Shown: positions 9,022 through 17,704 of the stretch, piece after piece
How the letters are laid out: every line of letters begins with the position of its first letter
How positions within the stretch are numbered: position 1 is the stretch's first letter
Source of the DNA: Thermoguttaceae bacterium
GTDB lineage: Bacteria; Planctomycetota; Planctomycetia; Pirellulales; Thermoguttaceae
Length of the DNA stretch: 46,164 nt
Direction: 5' to 3'
Assembly: GCA_025062105.1 (NCBI GenBank)
Contig: JANXAQ010000112.1
Coordinates: forward strand, 1-46,164
Made by a program: the position numbers and the translations under genes
The notes under the pieces: model-generated
Databases searched by the model: none
What the model was told of the DNA's origin: nothing
The model's input: only the letters and a program-made list of their open reading frames with translations

Positions 9022-9205
9022 AAAAATCCTGAACGCCTCGTGAACAGTGAACTATATGTACTTCTGATTCTATACCCGTTTGGTTGTCCTACCAGAACAA
9101 CTCCTTTTTATTGGATGCTAGCCATGCTAGACCCTACATATTGGGTTAGAGGCACCTAAACCAAAATAGTATAAAAATATATCCGTAGAATTATACAGAG
9201 GTTCC
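9022..9205 (+). repeat. Family B repeat (B3), upstream of the uracil-DNA glycosylase gene
   Basis: Forward on the plus strand: AAAAATCCTGAACG and GTGAACTATATG at the left, GTTGTCCTACCAGAACAAC (a weak hairpin), GCTAGCCATGCTAG, then TATAAAAATATATCC and TTATACAGAGGTTCC at the right. Relative to the glycosylase gene it is inverted and 60 bases from the start codon. Confidence 0.75.
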
Positions 9206-9323
9206 TTTCGTAGATACCGGATTGTGGAGGCAGGCTGGTGGCCTCCGTTGACGGCTTGGGATTGGAGCATCCGGTCTGGACTCTGCGCCGTCTGGCCTAT
9301 GGCTGGCATGTTCTGCTCTGGGC

Positions 9324-9935
9324 TTAGGCTGGCAGACGGGCGAAGTTTTCCAACATCCGGAGCCCAACTGCCTGGCTTTTCTCTGGATGGAATTGGGTGG
9401 CAAAAATCCGACCTTCACCAATCGACGAACAAAACATGATCCCGTAATCCGTCTCGGTGGCGATAACGGAACTGTCTTGGGGAACCACATAATAGGAATG
9501 GACGAAATAGACATAGGCGCCCTGATCGATTCCAGCTAAAAGCGGATTGGGCCGACGGATATGCAGTTGGTTCCATCCCATATGGGGAACAGCATATTCA
9601 GGCGGCAGATCAAACCGAACCACTTCTCCGGCTAAAATCCCTAGACCCTCATGCACACCGTCCTCGTAGCTACGTTCAAAAAGCAATTGTAAGCCCAGGC
9701 AGATACCTAAGAAAGGTTTTTCCTGGTGGATGGCCTGTTGAATCGGTTCGACGAGGCTTCGGCGGCGGAGTTCCTGGATGGCATCGCCAAAGGCGCCCAC
9801 ACCAGGCAGGACCAGGTGGCTGGCCTCGGCCACTTGCTGCGGATCACTAGTGATCCGAGCCAACACCCCAACCCGCTCAAAGCCTTTCTGCACGCTCCGT
9901 AAATTCCCCATTCCATAATCGATGATGGTGATCAT
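9324..9935 (-). CDS. hisH: Imidazole glycerol phosphate synthase, glutaminase subunit HisH
   Basis: A 203-residue class I glutamine amidotransferase. It supplies ammonia from glutamine to HisF, which makes imidazole glycerol phosphate and AICAR in histidine synthesis. Seen are the N-terminus [27 protein letters not shown], the nucleophile elbow [11 protein letters not shown] with the catalytic Cys, and FHPEKSQ with the catalytic His and Glu. The ATG at 9935 gives the canonical N-terminus; a start at 9998 would add 21 residues not found in the family. No strong ribosome site is visible. No other his gene is in the window, so the pathway is dispersed here. Confidence 0.95.
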   Translation of the reverse strand: MITIIDYGMGNLRSVQKGFERVGVLARITSDPQQVAEASHLVLPGVGAFGDAIQELRRRSLVEPIQQAIHQEKPFLGICLGLQLLFERSYEDGVHEGLGILAGEVVRFDLPPEYAVPHMGWNQLHIRRPNPLLAGIDQGAYVYFVHSYYVVPQDSSVIATETDYGIMFCSSIGEGRIFATQFHPEKSQAVGLRMLENFARLPA

Positions 9936-10292
9936 AAGAACTAGCAATCGCTCTGGGTGAATCGAAAAGCTGGACAAAAGGGATTTTTCCACTGGCAAAC
10001 AGAAGTCTGCCTGGAGGCTGGAAAATCTTCAAAACTACCTGCCGAGTTTTGCCGTCTGCCCCACGCAGCGCAGAACTCCGTCAAAAAACGCGAACATCTC
10101 ATTTTAGGAAAGCCTGACTCTGTTGAAAGGTTGTCCGGAGGTTTTTCCCATGAGGAGTCAGTTTTGCTTCCGGTTGGGTACGTTGAGGCTTCCGACCGGC
10201 AGCAATTTGCACAGAGCCGAGCAGCCCTGAATCCGCTGGAACCAGCAAGTCCCTAGGTCCATTCGCCAATAGGACGGTTGGCCAAAAACATT
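9936..10292. other. Intergenic region, no gene seen
   Basis: I found no convincing coding sequence or repeat copy. A short piece, ACTCTGTTGAAAGGTTGTCC near 10120, resembles one arm of the inverted repeat at 29864. Confidence 0.4.
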
Positions 10293-11480
10293 TTATTCGG
10301 GCAGGAAGTAATCGGCCAGTTGGGGATCGTGCATTCCAAAACAGTGGATTTGGCAGCCTGGGAGGCGTCGAGCGAGTTGGCTGCGCAGCTCGGCTACAGG
10401 GGCTTGATCGGGCTGCTCTGAGGCCCGAAGGGAGATAAGAACCACTTCAGCACCTGGTTGGAGGGTTTCGGCCAAGGGGGTAAGCAGTTCCAGGAGGCGA
10501 TCTTCTGCAGCAGGATAGGCCAGGGCTAACTGCGTCATTGCCTCCTCCAAGAGTCCGGTAGAGGCCTGGCCAATGAGCCAAACCGGTTCCTGGCCGGCGA
10601 TGGCTAAACCCAGGCGATTGCCTCCTTGTCGGCAGGCTTGTGCCAAGAGCGTAGCGGCAAAACTCACCCCACATTCCACCAGTTGCTGCTGATCGGCAGT
10701 GGATGGATCTGTTTGGAAAAGATCTAACACAATGACCAGATCTCGACTACGAAATTGTTCAAATTGGCGGACTACCAGAGCTTGGTGGTGGGCTGTAGCA
10801 CGCCAGTGGATCCAACGTCGGCTGTCGCCGCTTTGCCAAGGCCGGACTCCATAGAAATCGGCTTCCGCCCGGCCACTGCGCACTTCTCGACGCTGGATGC
10901 CTTCGAAGGCTTGCTGGTGGCGGGCAGCCCAACGTCGGCTCAGCCGACCTATCCGAGGATAGACGATCAACGTCTCCGCTCCACCTACTTCGACCGTGTG
11001 CCGAAATAGCCCGAAAGGAAACCGACTGCTCAGGCGGATCGGGCCTAGGAGGTATCGGCCCCGTTGAGGTAATCGACCTCGATAACTGGCCGTCTGTCTG
11101 GCCCCTGCCGGAAGATAAGCTAAATACAGCTGGGCCGACGTTCCTATCTGCGACTGGGTGTCGTGGCGGATTTGCTCCTCAATCACCAAAGCCCAACTAG
11201 CGCCCCGGGATCGAGTATTTTCTACTTCCAGTTCCACCACCAATAGATCCCCCGCACAGACCGAGCGGGGCAATCGGCGGCGCAGGCTGATCCCTTGCAG
11301 TTGCCTGCCCCCCCACAACCAGCTCCACAATAGCGGCCCCGCCATCAGTCCAGCCACCATAAACAGTAAATTGATCTGCCGAACCCATGCCCCGGCCAAT
11401 ACTACTAAGACCACCGCTAAATAGGCCAAGCCTTCTAAAGTCCAACTCGTCCGAATGATGTATTTATTTACACCGGCCAT
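10293..11480 (-). CDS. DUF58 domain protein
   Basis: A 395-residue protein. Two adjacent hydrophobic helices at about 12-50 would anchor it in the membrane. A beta-rich region follows, and then the DUF58 signature SGDSRRWIHWRATAHH with VVRQFEQF. The C-terminal part resembles a von Willebrand A-like fold. DUF58 proteins are nearly always encoded beside MoxR ATPases and are thought to work with them in assembling or activating membrane or cofactor-bearing proteins. That pairing is present here, with MoxR 414 bases upstream on the same strand. I use ATG 11480 (MAGVNKYII); an in-frame extension to 11672 is implausible, since it is Arg/Lys-rich and unlike the family. Confidence 0.87.
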   Translation of the reverse strand: MAGVNKYIIRTSWTLEGLAYLAVVLVVLAGAWVRQINLLFMVAGLMAGPLLWSWLWGGRQLQGISLRRRLPRSVCAGDLLVVELEVENTRSRGASWALVIEEQIRHDTQSQIGTSAQLYLAYLPAGARQTASYRGRLPQRGRYLLGPIRLSSRFPFGLFRHTVEVGGAETLIVYPRIGRLSRRWAARHQQAFEGIQRREVRSGRAEADFYGVRPWQSGDSRRWIHWRATAHHQALVVRQFEQFRSRDLVIVLDLFQTDPSTADQQQLVECGVSFAATLLAQACRQGGNRLGLAIAGQEPVWLIGQASTGLLEEAMTQLALAYPAAEDRLLELLTPLAETLQPGAEVVLISLRASEQPDQAPVAELRSQLARRLPGCQIHCFGMHDPQLADYFLPE

Positions 11481-11754
11481 AGGTAGTTGATGCTCTATGT
11501 ACTTGCCAAGATCCAGCACCTTGCAGGTCGGAAGATAACCGCACAAAACGGTCTTAGAGGTTGTCTGCAAACTGGGAGGTAGTCTTCTTTTTTTATTCCT
11601 ACGAACTGTAATGCTTAGGATACGAAAAGTACCCAATCTTGGCCGGAATCCCCCCTGGTGGGGAAAAACCACTTGGCAACCGACATAGGTAAGAATCGCC
11701 TTTTCAGACGGCCTCTTGGATCGACTCTTGCCTTTCAGGCTCCCTCTGGAAGAT

Positions 11755-11870
11755 CAATGTCCTAACTGCTCACAAATACTGGAATTAGGAAATTAGGTGA
11801 ATAAAAGGTAGTTTCCCTGTAACTACTGGAAGCAAACCCAGTTCGCAAAAATGGCAACAATCAGGCTTTA
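11755..11870 (-). repeat. Family A repeat, reverse and truncated (A4)
   Basis: It carries reverse-orientation family A interior: GAATTAGGAAATTAGGTGAA, AAAAGGTAGTTTCCCTGTAACTACTGG, and the end CAAAAATGGCAACAATCAGGCTTTAA. It sits between the MoxR stop and the DUF58 start. Confidence 0.55.
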
Positions 11871-11893
11871 AGGATAAAGAGGATCTAGTTAGT

Positions 11894-12943
11894 TTATGTA
11901 GGCACCGGGACTTCTTCGACTAAGCGTTGGATGAGGGCTTCGACCGCCGAACGCTGACCTCCGTGCAAATACCCTTTCGGAATAACCCGATGGGCTAAGA
12001 CCGGAACGGCCAAGGCCTTCACATCGTCCGGCACTACAAAGGATCGACCTTCCAGAAACGCTAATGCCTGGCAAGCTCGATAATAGACCAACATGCCCCG
12101 CATACTAACTCCTACATGCAGTTCGGGGCAATCTCGGGTGGCCTGCACGATGTCTAATAAATAGTTGGCTACGGAAGGTTCCACATGGACCTGGCGCACA
12201 GCGGCTTGCAAACGGAGGACCTGCTCGGCGGTCAATACAGCTTGAAGCTGATCTACCGGTTCGCCTTGCCGATGGGTTTGCAGGACTTCCAGTTGTTCGG
12301 CCCGTCCCGGATACCCAACAGAAATCCGCATCAAAAACCGGTCCATCTGGCTTTCAGGCAACGGATAGGTGCCCTCAAACTCTATCGGATTTTGGGTGGC
12401 GATGACCATAAAAGGCTGGGGCAGCGGATAACTTTGTCCATCGACGGACACTTGTCGTTCGCTCATCGCCTCTAGCAGCGCACTTTGCGTGCGGGGAGTG
12501 GTCCGGTTGATTTCGTCAGCCAAAAGGATGTTGGCAAAGACCGGCCCTTCACAGAATCGAAAACTGCCAGTGTGCGCTTCATAAAGACTACTGCCGGTAA
12601 TGTCAGCAGGTAATAGATCCGGAGTAAACTGGATGCGGCGGAACACACCTGACACACTCCGGGCAATGGCCTTGCCCAAAAGGGTTTTGCCCACTCCAGG
12701 CACATCCTCCAAAAGCAAATGCTCCCCGGCCAACAAGGCCACCACACATAAACGCACGGTCTGGTGCTTCCCAAGCACCACACGGTTGATATTGGCTTCC
12801 AGTCGCTGGACCAACCCGGTCAGCTCCTGCAGCTCGGCCTCCAGGCCCGGTTCAGCACCCCTTGCTGCCGAAGCAGGTTGCTGCCCAGGCACCCCCGGAT
12901 TCACACCATGCTGGCCAAGCGGATCAGAGCCTACCGGAAGCAT
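11894..12943 (-). CDS. MoxR-family AAA+ ATPase
   Basis: A 349-residue MoxR-type AAA+ ATPase. After a Pro/Gly/Ala-rich N-terminus, the core has Walker A VPGVGKTLLG (81-90), Walker B and downstream NILLADEINRTTPRTQ, ALLEAMSERQVSVDG, the sensor stretch VIATQNPIEFEGTYPLPE, and QMDRFLMRISVGYP. The lid domain carries VGVSMRGMLVYYRACQA. MoxR proteins act as chaperone-like ATPases and usually pair with DUF58 and VWA partners. The ATG at 12943 has GAAAGG about eight bases upstream; a TTG two codons earlier is less likely. DUF58 follows on the same strand after a gap partly filled by a repeat. Confidence 0.94.
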   Translation of the reverse strand: MLPVGSDPLGQHGVNPGVPGQQPASAARGAEPGLEAELQELTGLVQRLEANINRVVLGKHQTVRLCVVALLAGEHLLLEDVPGVGKTLLGKAIARSVSGVFRRIQFTPDLLPADITGSSLYEAHTGSFRFCEGPVFANILLADEINRTTPRTQSALLEAMSERQVSVDGQSYPLPQPFMVIATQNPIEFEGTYPLPESQMDRFLMRISVGYPGRAEQLEVLQTHRQGEPVDQLQAVLTAEQVLRLQAAVRQVHVEPSVANYLLDIVQATRDCPELHVGVSMRGMLVYYRACQALAFLEGRSFVVPDDVKALAVPVLAHRVIPKGYLHGGQRSAVEALIQRLVEEVPVPT

Positions 12944-13345
12944 CAGCAAGACCTTTCACATAAGGAACCATCTGCCTTCTGGGAGGCAATCTACTATTTT
13001 TGGACATCTAAAGGACCTCCAACCGCCATACCAGAGATTTGTTGGTTAACTGGGCAACATAGGGAATATAGGCAAAATAGGCTTCGGCCCCCTGCAAACC
13101 AGCTTTGCACAGCACCTACCTATTTATAAAACAACCCTTTTGCTCCCCTTTTTCCTTCCGAGACATAAGCACCTGAACTTCCTTCGACTGACTCCTAGCC
13201 CCTACAGTACGGAGCCTATTGGCCTGTGGGGGAGCTGCCAGGGAGGAAGGCTTCCATGGGGCAAGGAGCGATCTATCTTCAACCACTCCCCTATAACCAC
13301 AAAAAATCAGCCGCACCCGGAGAAACTTTCCATGGTTAGAGTCAT

Positions 13346-13523
13346 GGAACCTCTGCATTATTTTTATACCATTTTGCTCTCTGCCTCTATGACCCAATAT
13401 ATAGGGTGGCTAGCATTCTTAGGAGCCAATAAATAGTGGGTATTCGGAGTGGCGCCCGGGACAGTTATAGAATCAAAAGTTCATTATGTGTTCAGTATGT
13501 GTTCAGTATTTTAGAGAGGTTCC
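13346..13523 (-). repeat. Family B repeat, reverse copy (B4)
   Basis: It starts GGAACCTCTGCATTATTTTTATACC, has GGGTGGCTAGCATTC in the core, and closes with TTCATTATGTGTTCAG and GAGAGGTTCC. It is about 400 bases upstream of the MoxR start. Confidence 0.75.
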
Positions 13524-13582
13524 TAATTAATTTTAGCCGAATGACGGCAGCATATTCCTTACCCTCTACGTTGGCCCCTCGC

Positions 13583-13850
13583 TGTTATACACAAGTTAAA
13601 GTTCAGACGCTCGGCTGTCACTTTAGGCAAAGCAGAAAAACTCGCTGAACAACACAGAATGGATCAAATAGAAAATATAGGCAAACCATTTTCTGAAACT
13701 AAAGACCTCCTGATCTTCCAAATGATTTTTTCTAAATTGTGCAATTTATCCAAAGTAACCTTTGGCTTGTTTTGAAAGGTTGATTTATCCCCTGTGGCAA
13801 TCGTTTGCTGCTGCTGTGAGGGTGAATCCATTCCAAAGATGTGTATAACA
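13583..13850 (+). repeat. Family D repeat (D1), 268 bp, ends TGTTATACACA
   Basis: It begins TGTTATACACAAGTTA and ends TGTGTATAACA, a perfect 11-bp inverted repeat that extends to GCTGTTATACACA when flanking bases are counted. The interior has GACCTCCTGATCTTCCAAA, CCAAAGTAACCTTTGGCTTG and CATTCCAAAGATG. It aligns along its length with the copy at 25723-25997. Confidence 0.8.
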
Positions 13851-13894
13851 GCGAGACGTTGGCCCCAAGAGGGCTAGGGTAAGGGCGGGAATAA

Positions 13895-14107
13895 CGCAGA
13901 CACCAAACTTTTGCCGTTGCACACGGCATTGTCTTTGGCTATGCCAACTTTTTGGGACGGTGGGCAGCATCGATTTTCTTCGCCCGGCTAAATGGTAGTG
14001 GTTTTAGGGTAGTTTTGCCGGAATCCTTTCAGGCCAATGCACAGACCGCCCTGGCTGCCCAGCCCAAGGAGCCTGCCGTTCATCTGGGCTTTTATCATTT
14101 TTCCTAA
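13895..14107 (+). pseudogene. Possible gene remnant (weak)
   Basis: A 70-codon open frame between two TAA codons lacks any start codon but reads like protein, with stretches such as FGYANFLGRWAASIFFARL and a Gln/Ala-rich tail. It sits between a family D and a family A repeat, and its last bases overlap the latter. An open frame of this length can occur by chance, so I treat it only as a candidate remnant of a decayed gene. Confidence 0.2.
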
Positions 14108-14242
14108 GTTATTTGGAATCTAAGAGTTACGCCAACTTCTCCTTTTGCCCATTCAATTGCCAACTCCAATAATTCCCGTAATTCCTGAAGGACAGAAGTT
14201 TCCCCTCTTGGTCGGAAATTAAAAATGGGAAAAGAGGCGAGC
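14088..14242 (+). repeat. Family A repeat (A5), diverged
   Basis: GCTTTTATCATTTTTCCTAAG at the left, AGAGTTACGCC, TCCTTTTGCCCATTCAATTGCC, and AAAAATGGGAAAAGAGGCGAGC at the right. The layout is that of a forward family A copy. Confidence 0.6.
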
Positions 14243-14473
14243 ATCATCCAACACACTGCAGAAAAAATCCGGCTAACACTTCGGGCGAGCGGAAGCATAA
14301 CCTCGGAATTCAGTATTTGAAGAAAATGAGCAAATTAGGAAAGAATGAGAAATTAAGGAAACTTAAGAAAATTGCGAAAGCTTCCCCGGTTTTTTTCCCA
14401 GTTTCTCCAAATTTATGGAGGACACTCCATTCGGTGGAATTTTCTTTTGGAATTTAAATCTTTCAAAAATAGG

Positions 14474-14493
14474 ATTCCCGTTTGCGCAGGAAT
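14474..14493. repeat. Short palindrome ATTCCC-N8-AGGAAT (dRS3-like)
   Basis: ATTCCCGTTTGCGCAGGAAT followed by GACA. Near-identical palindromes occur at 38806, 40963 and 41143. The form resembles the ATTCCC-N8-GGGAAT short repeats known from Neisseria (dRS3) and other genomes. Confidence 0.5.
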
Positions 14494-14499
14494 GACAAT

Positions 14500-15394
14500 T
14501 GTGGGATACCGTCTGCACCAAAACATACCCCCCTGCTCCACTCGGCGGAAATGTTACGGTTTGCCTCCGAATGGATTTACCCCTCGTTGGGGTGGGCAAA
14601 TCTACCAACTCTGCACTTTCACGATTATCCTACCGGCTCTGGGCACCCAGGTCTAGTCCTAGAGAAGGGGTACTGCTGAAAAATCAGTGGGCAAATTAGG
14701 CAAAATAGACAATATAGACAAAACAAAATTAACCCTTGAAAATCCAGCTTTCCATAGAAACTAGCCGCTCTCCTAAGATCCTGGTTATAGACAACTAAAC
14801 TCTCTAGAGTCCTAAACCTCCTTCAAGAAGTCATAACCTACTGGAATACCGGCTCGTTTCGAGATTGTAGTTTCCTAAAAGTTCTTCTTTATGCGGGTTA
14901 ACTTGCTCTGGGACTGGCTTAGCTTTAGTGAGTGCCCGACAGCCCCCTTCGGATGCTTTGCAGCCTAAGCTGGTGGAAGACCATAGGTTAGAGGAGCCAT
15001 TTTGGAAAAGCTCTTCTGCCAGGGATGGTTGAAAATGGGCTCCAGAGAATGGCCCCCGGTTGAGTTGCCACAATAATCTGTCCGGTAAAGAGAAATTTTT
15101 CAGAAAGTACCGTCCTCAGATACCAGCAAGAGGCAGTGGGTTTGGACTTGGCACTACCTCTCTTGCCCATCCCAAGGAAACGGACCATAAAAAAATCAGC
15201 TCATCCGAAGGGCTAATCTATCATAGGCAGCTTCCGGGCAGAAAGGTACAATTCCAGTAGAAAGCCTAATCTGGGCCGACGGAGGTTAAGCCACTTTTTC
15301 TCGGTTGCAAACACCCAGGCATTGGGCAGTGGGGCGGTGGGTTTGGGAGTTTCTATTGGGACTGCGCCGGCCTTTGCCCAAGGCAGGAGATATT
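14500..15394. other. Long intergenic region, no gene seen
   Basis: No frame with coding character was found. Short strings such as AAATTAGGCAAAATAGACAATATAG near 14695 resemble interior parts of family D. The DUF1570 gene begins at 15395. Confidence 0.4.
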
Positions 15395-17257
15395 ATGAAC
15401 AAGACGTATAGGGCACTTTTTCTAGGGAGAGATGATGGGGGGGTGGACTTCCCAATTAGTGGGATGGGTATAGGCCCCTCCTGGCAGATGCTCATTGGGG
15501 AGCTTCTTTCTCGGTTGATGCTGAGGGGCCATTCCGATGTCCCAGCGAACACCCCAGCACCCCAGCTGAGCTGGATCGGTGCTTTTTTGGAGAAAGCCTG
15601 CATAGCTGCAAAAGCCTCCAAAGGTGCCCTAGGCCAAGGAGTACGGGCTGCTTGGTACATAGGGGCCAGGCTGCTGGTGCTGAAGGTAGTGCTTGGAGGG
15701 CTGGTCGCTGGCAGTGTTGGGGCGTATGGGGAAGCTTTCGGGCAGGTTGCTTCCTGGTTCCCCCAGGCTGGCGAAGGCGGTGGACTGATGCTCTCCTGGC
15801 AGCAGAAACAGCCTGGTAGTGCTTCGGAACCGGGACTCCATTCTCCAAGTCGCTCGAGTGCCTGGGAACATCCGGTAGGACTGGAGGGTGCTCGGGACAA
15901 TCAGCAGGCCAAGGAGTTGCCGCAACGTGGCAACCTTTTGGAAGCGGACAACTTCGGGCCGATGGAGCAGGTGGAGCTTGCCGACGGGCAGAAACTTTTC
16001 GGTATGATAGAGTCGGTGGATGAGCGATGGGTCTATTTTGTACAGATTAAACGGGAGCCGGGTCAGCGGAGCCGAGTAGTGGTTCGGCCTATCGAGCGCT
16101 CGGCGGTAGTTCGGATGGTACCACTTCCGGAGGAAGAGCGGCAGCGTCTTCAGGAGCGGGTGGCCAGCCTGGCCTTTCATGCCCGGATCGAAAGTGCTCG
16201 CATGGAAGCTATCGAGTTACAAAAGAAGATCCAAAGCAACATTCCTGTATTTTTATACGTTGGACGATGGTTTCGGTTGGAAACTACCTTGCCGGAACAG
16301 ATGACCCGGCGAGTGATTGTGCGTTTGGAGCAGATTTTTTCCGGCTATCGGCAGCTGTTGCCGCCACGCACAGAACCGCAACAACACCTAAAGATCCTCG
16401 TTTTTTCTTCTCGTTTGGAGTATGAGGAGGTGTTGAGTCGGTATGGGGTTCGGCTTGCGAATCCGGCTGTGTTTGTGCCCAGAGAAAACCTGGTTTTAGC
16501 GGGGACAGATTTAGGGCAGTTTGGTGCCCAATTGCGACAGCTCGAAGAAGAGCATACTCAGCTTCGGCAGGAATTGAGTCGGCTTCGGAGCCAACTGAAC
16601 AAAAAACTACAAGACCTAGGCCGAAAACTCCGTCAGCAAGGGGTGTCTCGGGAAGAGGCGGCCAAAATCCTCCAACGAGAACGAGCTGTCTTCGATAACC
16701 AAATCAACCAGAAATTGGCTGAGATCCAACGTGTGGATCGGAAAAACGCGGAATTGTTCACCAAAATTATGGAGCAAACCCTTCGGCAACTTTATCATGA
16801 AGCCTTTCATGCCTATATGGAAAATTACCTTTTTCCCAGCCACCAGTATCAAGTGCCGCTTTGGCTTCAGGAGGGGTTGGCGATGTTGTTTCAGGAAGCC
16901 ATTATGGAGGCAGACACTCTGCGGATTAATGCCCCTAGCGCCGAGGCGGTGAAACTGATTCGGCAAGACAGAAGCCGAGGGGCTTTGCTGTCGCTGTCCG
17001 CGGTTTTAAGTGCCGAAAAAGCCGACTTTATCCAGACGTCAGCCACTACTTCACCCCTGGCCAACCGCTATTACGCCTATGCCTGGGCAGTGGTCTATTA
17101 TCTATGCCAGTCGGAGCAGCTCAGTCCGGCTGCTCTGGAGGCCTATGTCAGTCCTGCAGCGCAGAACTTACCGCCTCTGCAACGCTGGCAGCGCCTGATA
17201 GGCATGGAAGTTTCCCAGTGGGAGGAGGGCTGGCAGAAGTTTCTACGGAGTCTGTAA
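15395..17257 (+). CDS. DUF1570 putative zinc metallopeptidase
   Basis: A 620-residue protein of a family common in planctomycetes. The catalytic-looking segment is HEAFHAY (H468, E469, H472), followed by WLQEGLAML with E493 about 24 residues downstream. This is a gluzincin-like HExxH...E arrangement that predicts a metalloprotease. A coiled coil rich in Arg, Gln and Leu covers roughly 390-450. Residues near 200-260 resemble a small beta domain (DGQKLFGMIESVDERWVYF). A hydrophobic stretch near 75-105 could be an internal signal or anchor. I chose ATG 15395 because AGGCAGGAG lies just upstream; starts 30 codons earlier lack this. The stop TAA at 17255 is the first three bases of a family A repeat, so the C-terminus may be set by that insertion. 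Activity is not proven. Confidence 0.75.
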   Translation: MNKTYRALFLGRDDGGVDFPISGMGIGPSWQMLIGELLSRLMLRGHSDVPANTPAPQLSWIGAFLEKACIAAKASKGALGQGVRAAWYIGARLLVLKVVLGGLVAGSVGAYGEAFGQVASWFPQAGEGGGLMLSWQQKQPGSASEPGLHSPSRSSAWEHPVGLEGARDNQQAKELPQRGNLLEADNFGPMEQVELADGQKLFGMIESVDERWVYFVQIKREPGQRSRVVVRPIERSAVVRMVPLPEEERQRLQERVASLAFHARIESARMEAIELQKKIQSNIPVFLYVGRWFRLETTLPEQMTRRVIVRLEQIFSGYRQLLPPRTEPQQHLKILVFSSRLEYEEVLSRYGVRLANPAVFVPRENLVLAGTDLGQFGAQLRQLEEEHTQLRQELSRLRSQLNKKLQDLGRKLRQQGVSREEAAKILQRERAVFDNQINQKLAEIQRVDRKNAELFTKIMEQTLRQLYHEAFHAYMENYLFPSHQYQVPLWLQEGLAMLFQEAIMEADTLRINAPSAEAVKLIRQDRSRGALLSLSAVLSAEKADFIQTSATTSPLANRYYAYAWAVVYYLCQSEQLSPAALEAYVSPAAQNLPPLQRWQRLIGMEVSQWEEGWQKFLRSL

Positions 17258-17313
17258 GCTTGTGTTTTGTCATTTTAGGCATCCTGCCGAGGGGAAAGAT
17301 CTCAGCTCGACTT
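17255..17313 (-). repeat. Family A repeat left end, overlapping a stop codon (A6a)
   Basis: TAAGCTTGTGTTTTGTCATTTTAGGC matches the reverse-type family A left end, and its TAA is the stop codon of the DUF1570 gene. The copy is short and soon gives way to a second partial end, CAGCTCGACTTTTGGG, and then to a B element. Confidence 0.65.
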
Positions 17314-17316
17314 TTG

Positions 17317-17506
17317 GGCACCTCTGCCTAATCCTGGATGTATAAGGGACTTTATGAACTTTTGATTTAGTAAGCTTTAGCTGCATCCAACTAAACTCCT
17401 ACTCTATGTAGAGGGTTAGCAGGGCTAGCAACCCACTATGTTGGGGCAGCCCAGAGTGCACTGAAATGGTATAAAAATATCTCTGTCGAATTATGCAGAG
17501 GTTTTT
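17317..17506 (+). repeat. Family B repeat (B5)
   Basis: GGCACCTCTGCCTAATCCTG at the left, TGAACTTTTGATTTAG, GGGTTAGCAGGGCTAGCAACCC in the core, and GGTATAAAAATATC with TTATGCAGAGGTTT at the right. It lies about 200 bases upstream of glnE, with a family A copy in between. Confidence 0.75.
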
Positions 17507-17650
17507 TGTCATTTTGGAGCTTCTGCTGAAAGGGGAAAGCCCTAACAACCTAAAATTGTTGGGTTGGGAAATTGCGTGAACAAAAGGTGGGTTTGCCGTA
17601 ACTCCTGAACCCAACCTAAGTAATGGAAAAACAACAAAAGTCCAGTTAAG
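17504..17650 (-). repeat. Family A repeat, reverse copy (A6b)
   Basis: TTTTTTGTCATTTTGGAGC, GAAATTGCGTGAACAAAAGG, GCCGTAACTCCTG and CAACAAAAGTCCAGTTAAGAGG follow the reverse family A order. It ends about 55 bases before the glnE start. Confidence 0.65.
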
Positions 17651-17704
17651 AGGAACCTTCGCAGCTCGGTCCACCATTCGCCTATAGGAGGGAAGAGAAA
17701 TAAG

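Noticed and set aside
9957-10256. Plus-strand 99-residue frame between hisH and the DUF58 gene
   Set aside because: It overlaps the hisH start antisense, lacks a ribosome site and shows no family signature.
13583-13850. Replication origin, because of TTATACACA (DnaA-box-like) sequences
   Set aside because: The boxes are the inverted ends of a dispersed repeat, only two per copy, with no cluster of boxes and no dnaA, dnaN or gyr gene near.
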